This document shows, piece after piece, positions 17,650-27,321 of a DNA stretch of 64,000 nt. The notes under the pieces were generated by a model. It did not search any database, had not been told where the DNA came from, and saw nothing but the letters and a program-made list of their open reading frames with translations. Numbering within the stretch: the first letter of the stretch is position 1; the number at the start of each line of letters is the position of its first letter. The stretch comes from Bacteroidota bacterium (GTDB taxonomy: Bacteria; Bacteroidota; Bacteroidia; AKYH767-A; 2013-40CM-41-45): the NCBI GenBank assembly GCA_016720655.1, contig JADKKE010000006.1, forward strand, positions 124,001-188,000, read 5' to 3'. The translations under genes were made by a program, and so were the position numbers.

Positions 17650-18537
17650 ATGAAAAACTACACAATCCCCGGCATTCTCATTTATTTGAGTATTTCATTA
17701 AATGCATTTGCACAATTGCCCGACACAGATATTTTTCTCGTCGGCATTAAACAAGAAAAAGGGAAACTTGTTTTTGGAAGTCCTGAGAATATTACGAATC
17801 GAAAAGGGTACGATAATCAACCCTGTTTTTCAAAAGACGGCAAATCCGTTTTTTTCGTGAGTGTGATTGATTCTTCGCAATCAGATATCTATTCAGTGAA
17901 TACTGCTACAAAAAAAATATCCCAGATTACGACAACTAAGGAAAGTGAATATTCACCAGGCTATAGCCCGGATGGTCTGGGTTTGTCAGTCGTACGTGTG
18001 GATGAAGATTCCGGTCAAAGACTCTACACACTTCCATTTGCTTCCTTGGAGTCAGCAAACAATATAATCGGAACCGACTCAATTGGATATTATAATTGGT
18101 TGAATGACTCACTTGTTGCGATGTTTATCCTCGGACCTTCCAATACATTACAGGTTCTCAATACACTTTCAGGAACACGAACATTAATAGCAAGTGATAT
18201 CGGACGCTGTCTGAAACTATCACCGGATAAGAAGTCACTGACTTTTGTGATAAAGTCAAATGAAAAGGAATGGTTTATTTATTCCATGGATTGCAGAACT
18301 TTCAAACTTGATCGAATCATCCAAACCATACCCGGGAATGAAGATTTTGCCTTCCTGCCGGATAATACACTTCTTCTTGGGAGTGAAGGAAAATTATTCG
18401 GATGGAAAAAGGGTGTGTATGAAACCTGGACAGAACTTGCTGACCTGACATCGAGCGTTCATTCATTTTATAGAATAACGGTCAATGCAAATGGAACTCA
18501 GCTTGCATTGGTTGCTTTCACAGGCCAAAAGCCATGA
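17650..18537 (+). CDS. TolB/WD40-like beta-propeller protein, secreted
   Basis: The start MKNYTIPGILIYLSISLNAFA is a signal peptide. The remaining ~275 residues have the PD40/TolB-like pattern of four- to five-stranded blades: GYDNQPCFSKDGKSVFFVSV, SEYSPGYSPDGLGLSVVRV, CLKLSPDKKSLTFVIKS. The ATG at 17650 gives this clean signal; an earlier in-frame start overlaps the preceding gene. Its stop overlaps the next ATG by 4 bases (ATGA), showing translational coupling to the FAD oxidoreductase. Probably periplasmic; the partner is unknown. Confidence 0.83.
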   Translation: MKNYTIPGILIYLSISLNAFAQLPDTDIFLVGIKQEKGKLVFGSPENITNRKGYDNQPCFSKDGKSVFFVSVIDSSQSDIYSVNTATKKISQITTTKESEYSPGYSPDGLGLSVVRVDEDSGQRLYTLPFASLESANNIIGTDSIGYYNWLNDSLVAMFILGPSNTLQVLNTLSGTRTLIASDIGRCLKLSPDKKSLTFVIKSNEKEWFIYSMDCRTFKLDRIIQTIPGNEDFAFLPDNTLLLGSEGKLFGWKKGVYETWTELADLTSSVHSFYRITVNANGTQLALVAFTGQKP

Positions 18538-19616
18538 GTGAAACACCGGTCCATGATTACATTATTGTCGGACAAGGATTGGCCGGTTCCCTACTCGCCC
18601 ACTTCTTACGGAAAAGAGGAAAAAAGATATTGGTCATCGATGCCTTTTCTTCCTCTTCTTCATCACAAATAGCTGCCGGACTTGTACATCCAATCACCGG
18701 CAGGAGACTGGTAAAAACATGGATGGCAGATACAGCATTTCCCTTTGCGTTCAAATTCTACGATGAATTAAAAAAAGAAACCGGAACAAGCTTTTTTCAA
18801 TCCATGCCGATTCTTGAAATTATTTCAAATGCTAAACAATGGAATGACTGGACTGGTAGAAAATCAGATCCTGAAATAAGTGACCTGATCGGCGAGCGTA
18901 TTGATGAAAGTAAATATTCATCATGCCTGCATCCATTTCTTCATTTGGTTCCAATTTTAAACAGTGGCTGGCTTAATTTGCCTTCATTTTTGCATACTAT
19001 TCGTACTCAACTGAAAAATTCTCATCAACTTCTGGAAGAAGAATTTGACTATGAAAAATTAGTCATTCTAAATGACAGCATTTCATACAAAGAAAATAAG
19101 GCGCGCAGAATAATTTTTTGCGAAGGCTATAAAATTTCTGAAAATCCTTTCTGGTCATGGGTTCCAATGCTTCCTGCAAAAGGAGAAATTCTAACTATAG
19201 AAACTACAGGTCTGCCGGAGGAGAATATCCTTATGAAAAGTATTTTCATTGTTCCTTTGGGAAGTAATTTGTTTCGTGTTGGATCAACTTATTCCTGGTC
19301 ACCACTCGATGAAATCCCGACGGAAGGTGCTCTACAGAAGCTCACCGAACAACTTGATGAAATCCTGAAAGTATCGTACCGGGTGATCAGTCAGAAAGCC
19401 GGTGTAAGACCCACCGTGAAAGACCGGAGACCGTTGTTAGGGCTACATCCGCAACATCCAGGAGTATATGTGTTCAATGGACTTGGAACAAAGGGAGTTT
19501 CTCTCGGGCCATTTTTTGCATCGCATTTTGTGAATTACCTGGAAGATAAAACAGAGCTGATCGAAGAGGTCAATGTCAAGCGATTTTGGAATGTTGGAAG
19601 AAAGCTTGACTTGTGA
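18534..19616 (+). CDS. FAD-dependent oxidoreductase, DAO/glycine oxidase-like
   Basis: 360 residues. The Rossmann FAD site is HDYIIVGQGLAGSLLAHFLRK at the N-terminus. DAO-family features follow: SQIAAGLVHPITGRRLVKTW, then a C-terminal KAGVRPTVKDRRPLLGLHP and VFNGLGTKGVSLGPFFA. This C-terminal signature is shared with the MnmC oxidase domain and glycine/sarcosine oxidases. Substrate unknown. Its start overlaps the propeller gene by 4 bases. It converges on the M48 protease gene with 15 bases between stops. Confidence 0.87.
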   Translation: MSETPVHDYIIVGQGLAGSLLAHFLRKRGKKILVIDAFSSSSSSQIAAGLVHPITGRRLVKTWMADTAFPFAFKFYDELKKETGTSFFQSMPILEIISNAKQWNDWTGRKSDPEISDLIGERIDESKYSSCLHPFLHLVPILNSGWLNLPSFLHTIRTQLKNSHQLLEEEFDYEKLVILNDSISYKENKARRIIFCEGYKISENPFWSWVPMLPAKGEILTIETTGLPEENILMKSIFIVPLGSNLFRVGSTYSWSPLDEIPTEGALQKLTEQLDEILKVSYRVISQKAGVRPTVKDRRPLLGLHPQHPGVYVFNGLGTKGVSLGPFFASHFVNYLEDKTELIEEVNVKRFWNVGRKLDL

Positions 19617-19631
19617 TTCAGCAATAATAAA

Positions 19632-20309
19632 TCAGATGGATTGCAGGGCTTTCAATCGTTCGAGCAAGGGTGGATGTGAATAATGCACATAGGCATAAGC
19701 CGGATGTGGAGTGAGATTGCTCAGATTATCAGCAGACAATTTTTTCAGGGCAGCAATCAATTGACCTGCATCGTTGGTTTTTCCTGCGAAAGCATCCGCT
19801 TCGAATTCATGCTTCCTTGAAATGCGATTCATGAAAATACTCATGACATTTGAAACAGGTGAATACAAAATTCCAAAGGCAAGTATATTCAAATGAAAAG
19901 AAGGTTCTGTCGCACCCAGGGCGAGTGCTAAATCTTTATTCCCAAGAAAAAAAGAAAGCAGAAAAAACATAAGACCAGTCTGAAATAAACTCAAGGCTAG
20001 GCCGGTGCGTGTGTGTTTCAACTGATAATGTCCGGTTTCGTGAGCAAGCACGGCAAGCAATTCTGCTGTTGTATGTTTTTGAATCAATGTGTCAAACAAT
20101 ACAATTTTCTTTTTCTTTCCCAATCCGCTGAAAAATGCATTGGCTTTTGCAGAACGTTTCGATCCGTCCATGACAAAAATATTGTTTAGTTGAAAGCCCG
20201 CCTTCCTGCTGTATTCCTCAATTGCTGTGCGCAATTCACCCTCAGGTAAAGGGATTAAGCGATTAAAAAGCGGTAGGATCCAGGAGGCATAAAACATTGT
20301 CGCAAACAA
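19632..20309 (-). CDS. M48 metalloprotease (Ste24/CAAX protease-like), C-terminal part after frameshift
   Basis: Carries the catalytic half: LAVLAHETGHYQLKH (HExxH zinc motif), the third ligand in HEFEADAFAG, two membrane helices (LSLFQTGLMFFLLSFFLG, LNILAFGILYSPVSNVMSI), and the usual ending HPPLLERLKALQ. The frame continues upstream of its first ATG as VVAAFLLFATMFYASWILP, so this is not a separate gene but the 3' part of the gene starting at 20860. The break is one missing base in a GGG run near 20327-20333. Ste24-type proteases act in the inner membrane on membrane or prenylated proteins. Confidence 0.9.
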   Translation of the reverse strand: MFATMFYASWILPLFNRLIPLPEGELRTAIEEYSRKAGFQLNNIFVMDGSKRSAKANAFFSGLGKKKKIVLFDTLIQKHTTAELLAVLAHETGHYQLKHTRTGLALSLFQTGLMFFLLSFFLGNKDLALALGATEPSFHLNILAFGILYSPVSNVMSIFMNRISRKHEFEADAFAGKTNDAGQLIAALKKLSADNLSNLTPHPAYAYVHYSHPPLLERLKALQSI

Positions 20310-20860
20310 AAGAAATGCAGCAACAACTCCCAGGCCAGAATCCAGAAATACGCTCCTGTTCTCAGGTAAATAAAAACCAACAGGGAAAGTATCAGGCCAC
20401 CGAGAATTGAACCAATCAGCATGCCCTTGATTTTATCCAGAATAAATGTTTTGAGAGTCATCGTGTTGAAACCGTACTTTTCCTCTATTACAAATATTTT
20501 ATACAGCTGAAAAGGAATTCCAAAAATCCCGGAGGCTGTCATCAAAGTTCCAAAAAAAAGCAAGGCGAGATAAACCGGATGGCTCGTAGTATTCCGTAGA
20601 AATGCATCCAACCATCCAAATCCGCCTGTACCCAAAATAATCAAAGTGAGAATTAAAACAGGCACTGAGGAGATCCATGAAAATCGTTGGTTCGTACGGT
20701 AGTATTCCTGACTACGCTTGTACTTTTCAGCATCGTAAATATCTTTTGCTTCTGCAGGCAAGTCCGGCTTTAAGGACTTCAGATTCAAAACATCCAAAAC
20801 AAATTCAAAGATTGCATCTGCAATCAGAATACAAATCATGAAGACAAGTAGTGGATGCAT
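20255..20860 (-). CDS. M48 metalloprotease (Ste24-like), N-terminal part before frameshift
   Basis: The N-terminal membrane half of the same protease: MHPLLVFMICILIADAIFE, then the Ste24 N-terminal domain with LPAEAKDIYDAEKYKRSQEY and YKIFVIEEKYGFNTMTLKTF, and three further hydrophobic helices. I chose the ATG at 20860, 7 bases after the preceding gene's stop. After WILAW the frame goes wrong and reads into non-family sequence. Restoring one base joins it to the 19632-20309 part, giving about 410 residues, the normal family length. Confidence 0.88.
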   Translation of the reverse strand: MHPLLVFMICILIADAIFEFVLDVLNLKSLKPDLPAEAKDIYDAEKYKRSQEYYRTNQRFSWISSVPVLILTLIILGTGGFGWLDAFLRNTTSHPVYLALLFFGTLMTASGIFGIPFQLYKIFVIEEKYGFNTMTLKTFILDKIKGMLIGSILGGLILSLLVFIYLRTGAYFWILAWELLLHFFCLRQCFMPPGSYRFLIA

Positions 20861-20867
20861 ATCGGGA

Positions 20868-22958
20868 TTAATAAGCTCCTGCCCGCTTCCTGAGAAACCA
20901 TTCAACTGTGAGAAGTGCGAGGAGTAGAAAAAATACGAGTTTGATATTGACGAGATCCTGAAGTTTATAATGCGCGTAGGAAACTGTTTTAATATCTTCT
21001 CTGGCGAGAAGAGCTTTTTCCAATTCGTTCAATTGCTCCGGGTAATACATTTCCCCACCGTTTTTGTGAGCAAGATTATACATCAGTTGATGATCGGCTG
21101 AAGTTTCCGTTTGTTCTGCCTGCAAAGCACTCACAGAAAATGCGCCTTCAGTGTTATACACTTTATCGCCCACTTTCACAGTGGATTTATACCTGTATTC
21201 GCCTGCTGTGAGAAAACCGGCATTGAGTGAATATGCGCGTTCTGTTTTTGAAAATGTATAGGGAAATGATTTCTTCTCAGTATTTGTAATTGTGAGATTG
21301 ATATCCGGTGTGTTGATCAGTTCGTAATTATCATTGTACACTTCCGCATCGAATGAAACAGGTTCGTTTTCGGCAAAACTATTTTTCGTACTTATTTTAA
21401 AATGAGATTTGTTATCCTTAATACACAGATTTTGTATTGTTTTAGTCATGATCTCGTTAAATGCATTCGTCTGATCATGCTGACGGTAATCGGATAATTT
21501 CCATCTCCAGATTCCTTCACCACACAAGACCCCTGTTTTGACTTCACCGGATTCAAAGAAAACCAACAAAGGATCATCGGTTGAAACGGTACCAACCTGT
21601 TGATTCAATAAAACTGCATTGGATGCATTCATAGAATACCTTCCAAAGGGAGTGAGTAAAGGAGGAAATTCGGGTAAGCTATGCCGTGTTTCGTCACTCA
21701 AGGTGAACAGCGAGAATCCGGGATTCACTGCAACCTGCACCGGGTTTGATTTATCGAGACCTCCTGAAATACTCAGTCCTGTCGACAAAGCATTGAAGGC
21801 CCGAACATTTGTTTGCGTTCCAAGAATGTATAAAATTGGAATAGAAGATTCTTTTGCTTTCGTAATGAGTGCTGAAATATCGTGTTTTGCAGAAGGAAGA
21901 TTGTGCAGAATCAAAAGATTGTAATCCTTCAAAGGGTCATTTGCATCTTCGGCACTACTAATTTTTACAGTGTAGTTCTCAGAGCTTTCTATGGTAGTCT
22001 TCAGGACACCCAGATCAGGATGAGGAGCTTCCGCGACAAGGTAAATCTTCTGTTTACTTTCAAGAACTTCTACATAAATATCACGGGAATTGTTGACCAG
22101 TGTGATTTCTCCATCAATACTTGAAAGAGTAATCTTATAATGAAGAATCCCTTTCTTTTTTGCATCCAGGATAACAGGGACTTCCTGACTGAATGCATTT
22201 CCATTCACGGACAGAGTGCGTGTAAAGAGAACCGCAGAATCCTGTTTAACTGTTAGCGTTGTTTGAGCGCCTGCGCATTGTCTTGCTGCAACATTTATTT
22301 GAATCGGAAAAGAATTGCCCAGGTAAACTACTTTGTTAAACGCGACACTGCGAATGAGCAAGTCTTTGTGAACAGTAGTATCTCCGATTGCAATCGTATA
22401 CAAAGGGACTTTGAGATTAGAACCACTAAATACAGGGTTACTGCCACGGTTGTACAAACCATCGCTTGCAATCACCATCGCTCCAACATTCCTGTTTCCA
22501 TAGCGGATGCTGATCTCATCAAGCAAAGTAGAAAAATCCGTTTGTTGTTCGGTATAAGAAAAATTCAGGTCTTCGGAAACATGATCGCCCCAGGAAATTG
22601 CCTTTACATCGTATTTCTCTTTCAGTGCATCCAAAAATTTGCGAATGTTATTCGGATATTCTTTTTGATAAAGGGATGAATCCTTGTTAATCAGAATACT
22701 CTTGGAATTATCCTGTGCAAATACCAGAATTGGTTTCTCTGTCTCCCGGGAATTGATTTTGATAAGGGGTGTGAGCAATAAGAATGCAAGAATACTCACC
22801 ACAATTGCTCTGAAAGCAAACAGCAATCTTTTCAGCCAGGGACTTAAAGACTCAAGGCTTTTTTCGTTTCGATAAAGCAGAATTGCATAGCCGATGCCAA
22901 GGGCAATGCAAAGTATTAACCACCAAAGCGGTTGTTCTGTAATCAGTTGAAATTTCAT
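20868..22958 (-). CDS. Large VWA/CARDB-like membrane protein, conserved in Bacteroidota
   Basis: About 696 residues from MKFQLITEQPLWWLILCIALG. Two N-terminal membrane helices (WLILCIALGIGYAILLY, IVVSILAFLLLTPLI) are followed by a VWA-like domain (PILVFAQDNSKSILINKDSS, NVGAMVIASDGLYNRGSNPVF). Beta-sandwich and Rossmann-like segments come next, and a C-terminal helix (IKLVFFLLLALLTVEWFLRKR) closes the protein. The arrangement resembles membrane VWA proteins near Bat or gliding genes, but I cannot place it further. The metal-binding DxSxS motif is degenerate (DNSKS). It precedes the M48 protease by 7 bases and should be co-expressed with it. Confidence 0.82.
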   Translation of the reverse strand: MKFQLITEQPLWWLILCIALGIGYAILLYRNEKSLESLSPWLKRLLFAFRAIVVSILAFLLLTPLIKINSRETEKPILVFAQDNSKSILINKDSSLYQKEYPNNIRKFLDALKEKYDVKAISWGDHVSEDLNFSYTEQQTDFSTLLDEISIRYGNRNVGAMVIASDGLYNRGSNPVFSGSNLKVPLYTIAIGDTTVHKDLLIRSVAFNKVVYLGNSFPIQINVAARQCAGAQTTLTVKQDSAVLFTRTLSVNGNAFSQEVPVILDAKKKGILHYKITLSSIDGEITLVNNSRDIYVEVLESKQKIYLVAEAPHPDLGVLKTTIESSENYTVKISSAEDANDPLKDYNLLILHNLPSAKHDISALITKAKESSIPILYILGTQTNVRAFNALSTGLSISGGLDKSNPVQVAVNPGFSLFTLSDETRHSLPEFPPLLTPFGRYSMNASNAVLLNQQVGTVSTDDPLLVFFESGEVKTGVLCGEGIWRWKLSDYRQHDQTNAFNEIMTKTIQNLCIKDNKSHFKISTKNSFAENEPVSFDAEVYNDNYELINTPDINLTITNTEKKSFPYTFSKTERAYSLNAGFLTAGEYRYKSTVKVGDKVYNTEGAFSVSALQAEQTETSADHQLMYNLAHKNGGEMYYPEQLNELEKALLAREDIKTVSYAHYKLQDLVNIKLVFFLLLALLTVEWFLRKRAGAY

Positions 22959-22968
22959 ACCGGGTTGC

Positions 22969-22976
22969 CAAAGATA
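22969..22976 (-). promoter_or_regulatory. -7 element of the VWA-like gene
   Basis: TATCTTTG on the minus strand ends 10 bases before the ATG at 22958, implying a very short leader. Confidence 0.5.
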
Positions 22977-23092
22977 AACAATGAAAATGATTGCCAATCA
23001 ATGAATATTGCAAACGTATATTCCTCCATTTTATTCCATGCACTCACTGCGAAGCTGTTTGACAGATTGCTTAAGAACTCTTCCTGTTCAGG

Positions 23093-23122
23093 AAACAAAA
23101 CGTCCTCCCGGAGGAGGACGTT
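23093..23122 (-). terminator. Terminator of rnpB
   Basis: On the minus strand a perfect 10-bp stem AACGTCCTCC / GGAGGACGTT with a 4-base loop is followed by TTTTGTTT, directly after the RNase P RNA 3' end. Confidence 0.85.
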
Positions 23123-23124
23123 AG

Positions 23125-23520
23125 GCACATCATTGGTATGTAAGCCGGGTTCTGTACCCTGATGAAACACCAGGGTTTCTATCATTTATCTGGGATGACA
23201 CTCGCGCATCACCTCCATCGACCTACCCGCCAGGGATTTGAGCGAGCCGCTCTTCTTGTCTTGCGACATACCCTGACTTATTTGGTCTTTCAACTCCTGA
23301 GGTTTACCCGCGCACACATCGCTGCGTACGCCGTGAGCTCTTACCTCACGTTTTCACCCTTATCCCGCAATTGCAGGACGGTTTTTTTCTGCGGCACTTG
23401 CTGTAACCCGAAAATTTCTTTTCGGGCTCCTTCCCGTTAGGAAGCAGGATGCCCTTTGTTGCCCGGACTTTCCTCCCTCCTGCAAAAGCAGGAAGGCGAT
23501 AGAACCACCAACGATGATTT
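23125..23520 (-). ncRNA. rnpB: RNase P RNA, bacterial type A
   Basis: On the minus strand the 5' part contains GAGGAAAGTCCGGGC (P4/CR-I region) and the 3' end contains ACAGAACCCGGCTTA, the hallmark CR-V/P4 strand. The ends pair as P1 (CATCGTTGGT near 23510 with ACCAATGATG near 23130). A promoter at 23534 and a terminator at 23099 frame it exactly. It is the catalytic RNA of tRNA 5' maturation. Exact ends are estimated to within a few bases. Confidence 0.95.
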
Positions 23521-23533
23521 ATTAATTACATTT

Positions 23534-23563
23534 CAAAGATACGGCTATGCAATCGAAATCCAA
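23534..23563 (-). promoter_or_regulatory. Promoter of rnpB
   Basis: On the minus strand TTG, a 19-base spacer and TATCTTTG match the Bacteroidota promoter consensus closely. The predicted start is a few bases before the P1 helix. Confidence 0.75.
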
Positions 23564-23732
23564 TTGTTTTTCATGCCATTCAATCTCTAAACAGGATTAA
23601 ATGATTTCAGCAAATAATGGCTGGTAATTTCCCCGACAGGTTCTTGCTTTTAAAGCCAAATAGCTCAAAATGACCAGTTTCCTTTTTGAATCTTTTAAAT
23701 AAATAATAACATTTCAGATGAATTGCATTGTC

Positions 23733-23740
23733 TATTTTTG
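23733..23740 (+). promoter_or_regulatory. -7 element of the TonB receptor operon
   Basis: TATTTTTG, matching TAnnTTTG, lies 58 bases before the ATG at 23799. The rest of the 280-base gap between rnpB and the receptor shows nothing else I can name. Confidence 0.5.
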
Positions 23741-23798
23741 CGCCTCGAAAAACAAGTTCGATCCATTAAACGTTGTTGCCTTTGTATTCACCATACTT

Positions 23799-26169
23799 AT
23801 GAAATTTCTATTCCGAATTCTCCCTCTTTTCCCTTTTAGTATTCGATTCTTCGACATTCCAGGCTTAATCATATACAGTGAGTGGTTTTGTGAAAGAAGA
23901 CGAAACCGGTGAGTCGCTCCTGGGAACCAATGTTTATCTCAAGGAAAATTTAAAGGGAACCAGCACCAATCAATATGGTTTCTATTCTATCACTGTACCT
24001 GAAGGTAAATACACTCTGGTAGTTTCATATCTCGGATTTGTTACTCAGGAATTTCCGATTGAACTGACAAAAGATTTACGTATCAATGTGAATTTGAAAA
24101 GTACTGCTATTGAATCGAAAGAAGTCACCATTTCTGCAGAACGGGACGATCGCAATGTCGAGAGTATCGACATGGGTAAGGATAAAATAGAAGTTGAAAA
24201 GATCAAGCAATTGCCCGCCTTTATGGGTGAAGTCGACATCCTTAAAACTATCCAGCTGCTTCCCGGAGTACAATCAGCCGGAGAGGGCAATAGTGGATTT
24301 TATGTCAGAGGTGGCGGCCCCGATCAGAACCTGATTCTGCTTGATGAGGCGAATGTTTACAATGCTTCTCACCTCTTCGGATTCTTCTCTGTCTTCAATG
24401 CAGATGCAGTTCAAAACATTACGCTTACCAAAGGCGGAATGCCTGCAAATTATGGAGGCCGGCTCGCTTCCGTGCTTGATATCCAGATGAAGGAAGGAAA
24501 CAATAAAAAATTTAGCGCTGAAGGTGGAATTGGATTTGTTTCTTCCCGTCTTACGATACAAGGGCCTATAAAAAAGGATACCGGCTCATTTATTATTTCC
24601 GGACGAAGAACATTCATTGATCTTTTCTTTGGTCCTCCATTCGTGAAAAAGAGTTCAAACATCTATGGCAACAAATATTATTTCTATGACCTGAACGCGA
24701 AAGTGAACTACCGCCTGAGCGATCGCGACAGATTGTTCATCAGTGGTTATTTTGGCAGAGATGTGTTCCGTTACAAAAGTCCGGATTCCGATTTTTTTGT
24801 TCGCGTGCCATGGGGAAATACCACAGCTACACTCCGATGGAATCATTTGTTCAACAACAAACTTTTCATGAACACATCATTGATCTATACCGATTATCAG
24901 TTTGAGTTTGAGGGCGGACAAGATGCATTTAGTTTTAAATTATTCTCAGGAATTACAGATTACAATTTGAAGAGCGATATCAATTGGCTTCCGAATGTCC
25001 GCCACAATGTGAAATTCGGAGGTCAGTATATTTTCCATGTATTTGTGCCGAGCAATGCATCAGCCAAATCCGGTGATATTGTTTTTGATCTTGGAAAAAT
25101 TTTGCGCAACTATGCACATGACGGCATGATTTATATCAATGATGAATTTGATCTGAGCAAGACCATCAAATTAAACGGTGGTTTGCGCTATACTTTATTC
25201 CAGCAAATCGGACCCTTCGACAGATTTGTGCGCAGTCCGATAAATGGAAATGTGACGGATACACTTCATTACGATGCCGGTGAAAATGTAAAAACCTATT
25301 CGCATGTAGAACCACGAATCTCAGGCCGACTAAGTTTGAGTCCAAAATCATCGCTCAAGGCATCCTACACTCAGAATTATCAATACATACATCTCGCCTC
25401 TCTTTCCGGGATCTCTCTCCCTACCGACACATGGATTCCGAGTACAGACAAAGTAAAACCGCAATTTGGTACACAATACGCTTTGGGATATTTCCGGAAT
25501 TTCAAGAACAATACGTACGAAACGAGCCTGGAAGTGTATTACAAGGAAATGAAAAACCAGGTTGAATACGAAGAAGGTTTTCTGCCCGAGAATACTGTGA
25601 ATGATAATATCGACAACAATTTTGTATACGGAAAAGGCTGGAGTTACGGAGCAGAATTATTCCTGAAAAAAGCAAAAGGCAATTTCAGCGGATGGATTGG
25701 ATATACGATTGCATGGACAAAGCGTCAGTTTGATGACCTGAATCAGGGCAAAACATTTTATGCGAAGTACGACCGACGTCATGATGTTTCAGTGGTTATG
25801 ACCTATGAATTGGGAAATCGTTGGGTCTTCGGTGCAACATGGATTTATGCGACAGGAAATCTGAATACCTTTCCACAGCGGCTCTATGTATTGTCGAATG
25901 GAAATGTTGTGGAAGATTATGGCGGACAAAGAAACAATTACCGTCTGCCCTCCTACCACCGTTTGGACATCAGTGCAACGATCAAAAGCAAGCCCGGGAA
26001 GAAATTCGAATCGAGCTGGAACTTCAGCATCTTCAATGTTTACAACCGTTACAATCCATACATCATCTATTTCGATAAAAAATTCGAAGAAAATTCAATT
26101 GAAATTCAAGCCAAACAAATTTCATTGTTTCCGATGATTCCAAGTGTGACGTATAATTTTAAGTTTTGA
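23799..26169 (+). CDS. TonB-dependent receptor with carboxypeptidase-like N-terminal domain, 5' end damaged
   Basis: An outer-membrane importer of the SusC-like type. From GTG 23878 the frame gives a carboxypeptidase-regulatory-like domain (SGFVKEDETGESLLGTNVYL), a plug domain (ILKTIQLLPGVQSAGEGNSGFYVRGGGPDQNLILLDE) and a ~600-residue beta-barrel ending MIPSVTYNFKF. A signal peptide is expected before SYTVSG. The ATG at 23799 (MKFLFRILPLF) is one base out of frame, and in the receptor frame codon 23863-23865 region reads FQA-stop-SYTVSG. So both a frameshift in the T-rich tract and a CAA-to-TAA-like change are needed to join them. A DUF4249 partner gene follows. The family call is firm; the 5' end is either mis-sequenced or mutated. 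Confidence 0.87.
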
Positions 26170-26230
26170 GAGTAAATTAGAGAGTAGAAATTGAGTAGAA
26201 TTTGGAGTGAATACCCAGAAAATGCGAGGA

Positions 26231-26286
26231 TACCTAATACTTTATACTTAATACCTAATACCTATTTCCAAATACCTAATACCTAA
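26231..26286 (+). repeat. TACCTAA heptamer array
   Basis: Eight units in register: TACCTAA, TACTTTA, TACTTAA, TACCTAA, TACCTAT, TTCCAAA, TACCTAA, TACCTAA. It fills the gap between the TonB receptor stop (26169) and the DUF4249 start (26291). Confidence 0.85.
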
Positions 26287-26290
26287 TTGC

Positions 26291-27199
26291 ATGCAATTCC
26301 ACATCACCCAAATCCGATACATACTTATTTTAATCGCATCAATTTCACTTATCGGATGTGAAAAAAATGTGACAGTAGAAATTCCGAAAGCGGATGAGCA
26401 AATCGTTGTTGAAGGTTATATTGAAACAGGTCAGTATCCATTTGTGATTCTTTCAAAGACACTTCCATTCTTTGGTTCCATTAATACGAGTACAACAAGT
26501 TTATTGGCAAATACTGTCACTGGAGCTTTGATAACATTGAATGACGGAACTACAATTGACACCCTGAATCAACTGGCCGGAATCGATTATGGAATCTATT
26601 CTACAGTGAGGATGCGTGGGGAAGTTGGAAAAACATACAGCTTGACAATTTCAGTAAATGGAAAAACACTCAAAGCAGTCACTTCGATTCCGAATCCGGT
26701 TGTATTGGACAGTGTTTGGTGGAAGGTAGACGGACAAAGAGATTCACTTGGTTTTGCCTGGGCACATTTAACGGATCCTGACACCTTGGGAAATTGCTAC
26801 CGCTGGTTTGCTCAGCGTATCAATCATTATACTTACGGGGATGACATCGGTAAAATAAAAGATTCGACATTCATCGCTCCTCAGGGATCAGTGTTCGAAG
26901 ATAAATTCTTTAATGCAAGAAGTTTTGATATCAATGCTATCCGTGGACAATTTCTAAATTCACAGAAGGAAGATGACCAGAATGAAGAAAGAATATTTTT
27001 CAAACGCGGCGACACTATCGTTCTGAAGTTTTGCAGTATTGACCGTTCTCATTTTGAGTTTTGGAGAACGGAAGAGACTCAGGTTGGTAACAATGGAAAT
27101 CCATTTGGATCGCCGGCTCCGATTACGAGTAATATCGAAGGTGGATTGGGAATTTGGGGAGGGTATGCGACTACTTTTGATACTATCATTGCAAGATGA
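26291..27199 (+). CDS. DUF4249 outer-membrane lipoprotein
   Basis: 302 residues. A lipoprotein signal ends in the lipobox LIGC near residue 23 and is followed by EKNVTVEIPKADEQIVVEGYIETGQYPFVILSKT, the typical DUF4249 opening, and later GGLGIWGGYATTFDTIIA. DUF4249 lipoproteins are regularly paired with TonB receptors, as here, and are thought to act as surface substrate-binding partners. The stop codon TGA overlaps the first unit of a GAGGGAC heptamer array. Confidence 0.87.
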   Translation: MQFHITQIRYILILIASISLIGCEKNVTVEIPKADEQIVVEGYIETGQYPFVILSKTLPFFGSINTSTTSLLANTVTGALITLNDGTTIDTLNQLAGIDYGIYSTVRMRGEVGKTYSLTISVNGKTLKAVTSIPNPVVLDSVWWKVDGQRDSLGFAWAHLTDPDTLGNCYRWFAQRINHYTYGDDIGKIKDSTFIAPQGSVFEDKFFNARSFDINAIRGQFLNSQKEDDQNEERIFFKRGDTIVLKFCSIDRSHFEFWRTEETQVGNNGNPFGSPAPITSNIEGGLGIWGGYATTFDTIIAR

Positions 27200-27232
27200 G
27201 GGACGGGGGACGAGGGACGAGGGACAGGGGAC
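27198..27232 (+). repeat. GAGGGAC heptamer array at the DUF4249 stop codon
   Basis: Five units: GAGGGAC, GGGGGAC, GAGGGAC, GAGGGAC, AGGGGAC. The first two bases are part of the TGA stop. Five G-runs of three or more at regular spacing could also fold as a G-quadruplex. The same word recurs at 46201-46300. Confidence 0.85.
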
Positions 27233-27296
27233 GAACTGCCGAATCAATTCCATTGTTCTGTGACATATGTCTCCAAGAAATCCATTTTGAGTTTCG

Positions 27297-27304
27297 TATT
27301 TTTG
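27297..27304 (+). promoter_or_regulatory. -7 element of trxB
   Basis: TATTTTTG, 17 bases before the trxB ATG; no clear -33 TTG. Confidence 0.5.
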
Positions 27305-27321
27305 CATCCTATTAAATTCTT

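Noticed and set aside
22955..23440. Open frames across 22955-23440 on both strands
   Set aside because: They lie in or next to the RNase P RNA and have no protein-like features.
26170..26230. Further tandem repeat before the TACCTAA array
   Set aside because: GAGTAGAA-like words recur but without a stable period, so I do not call it a repeat.
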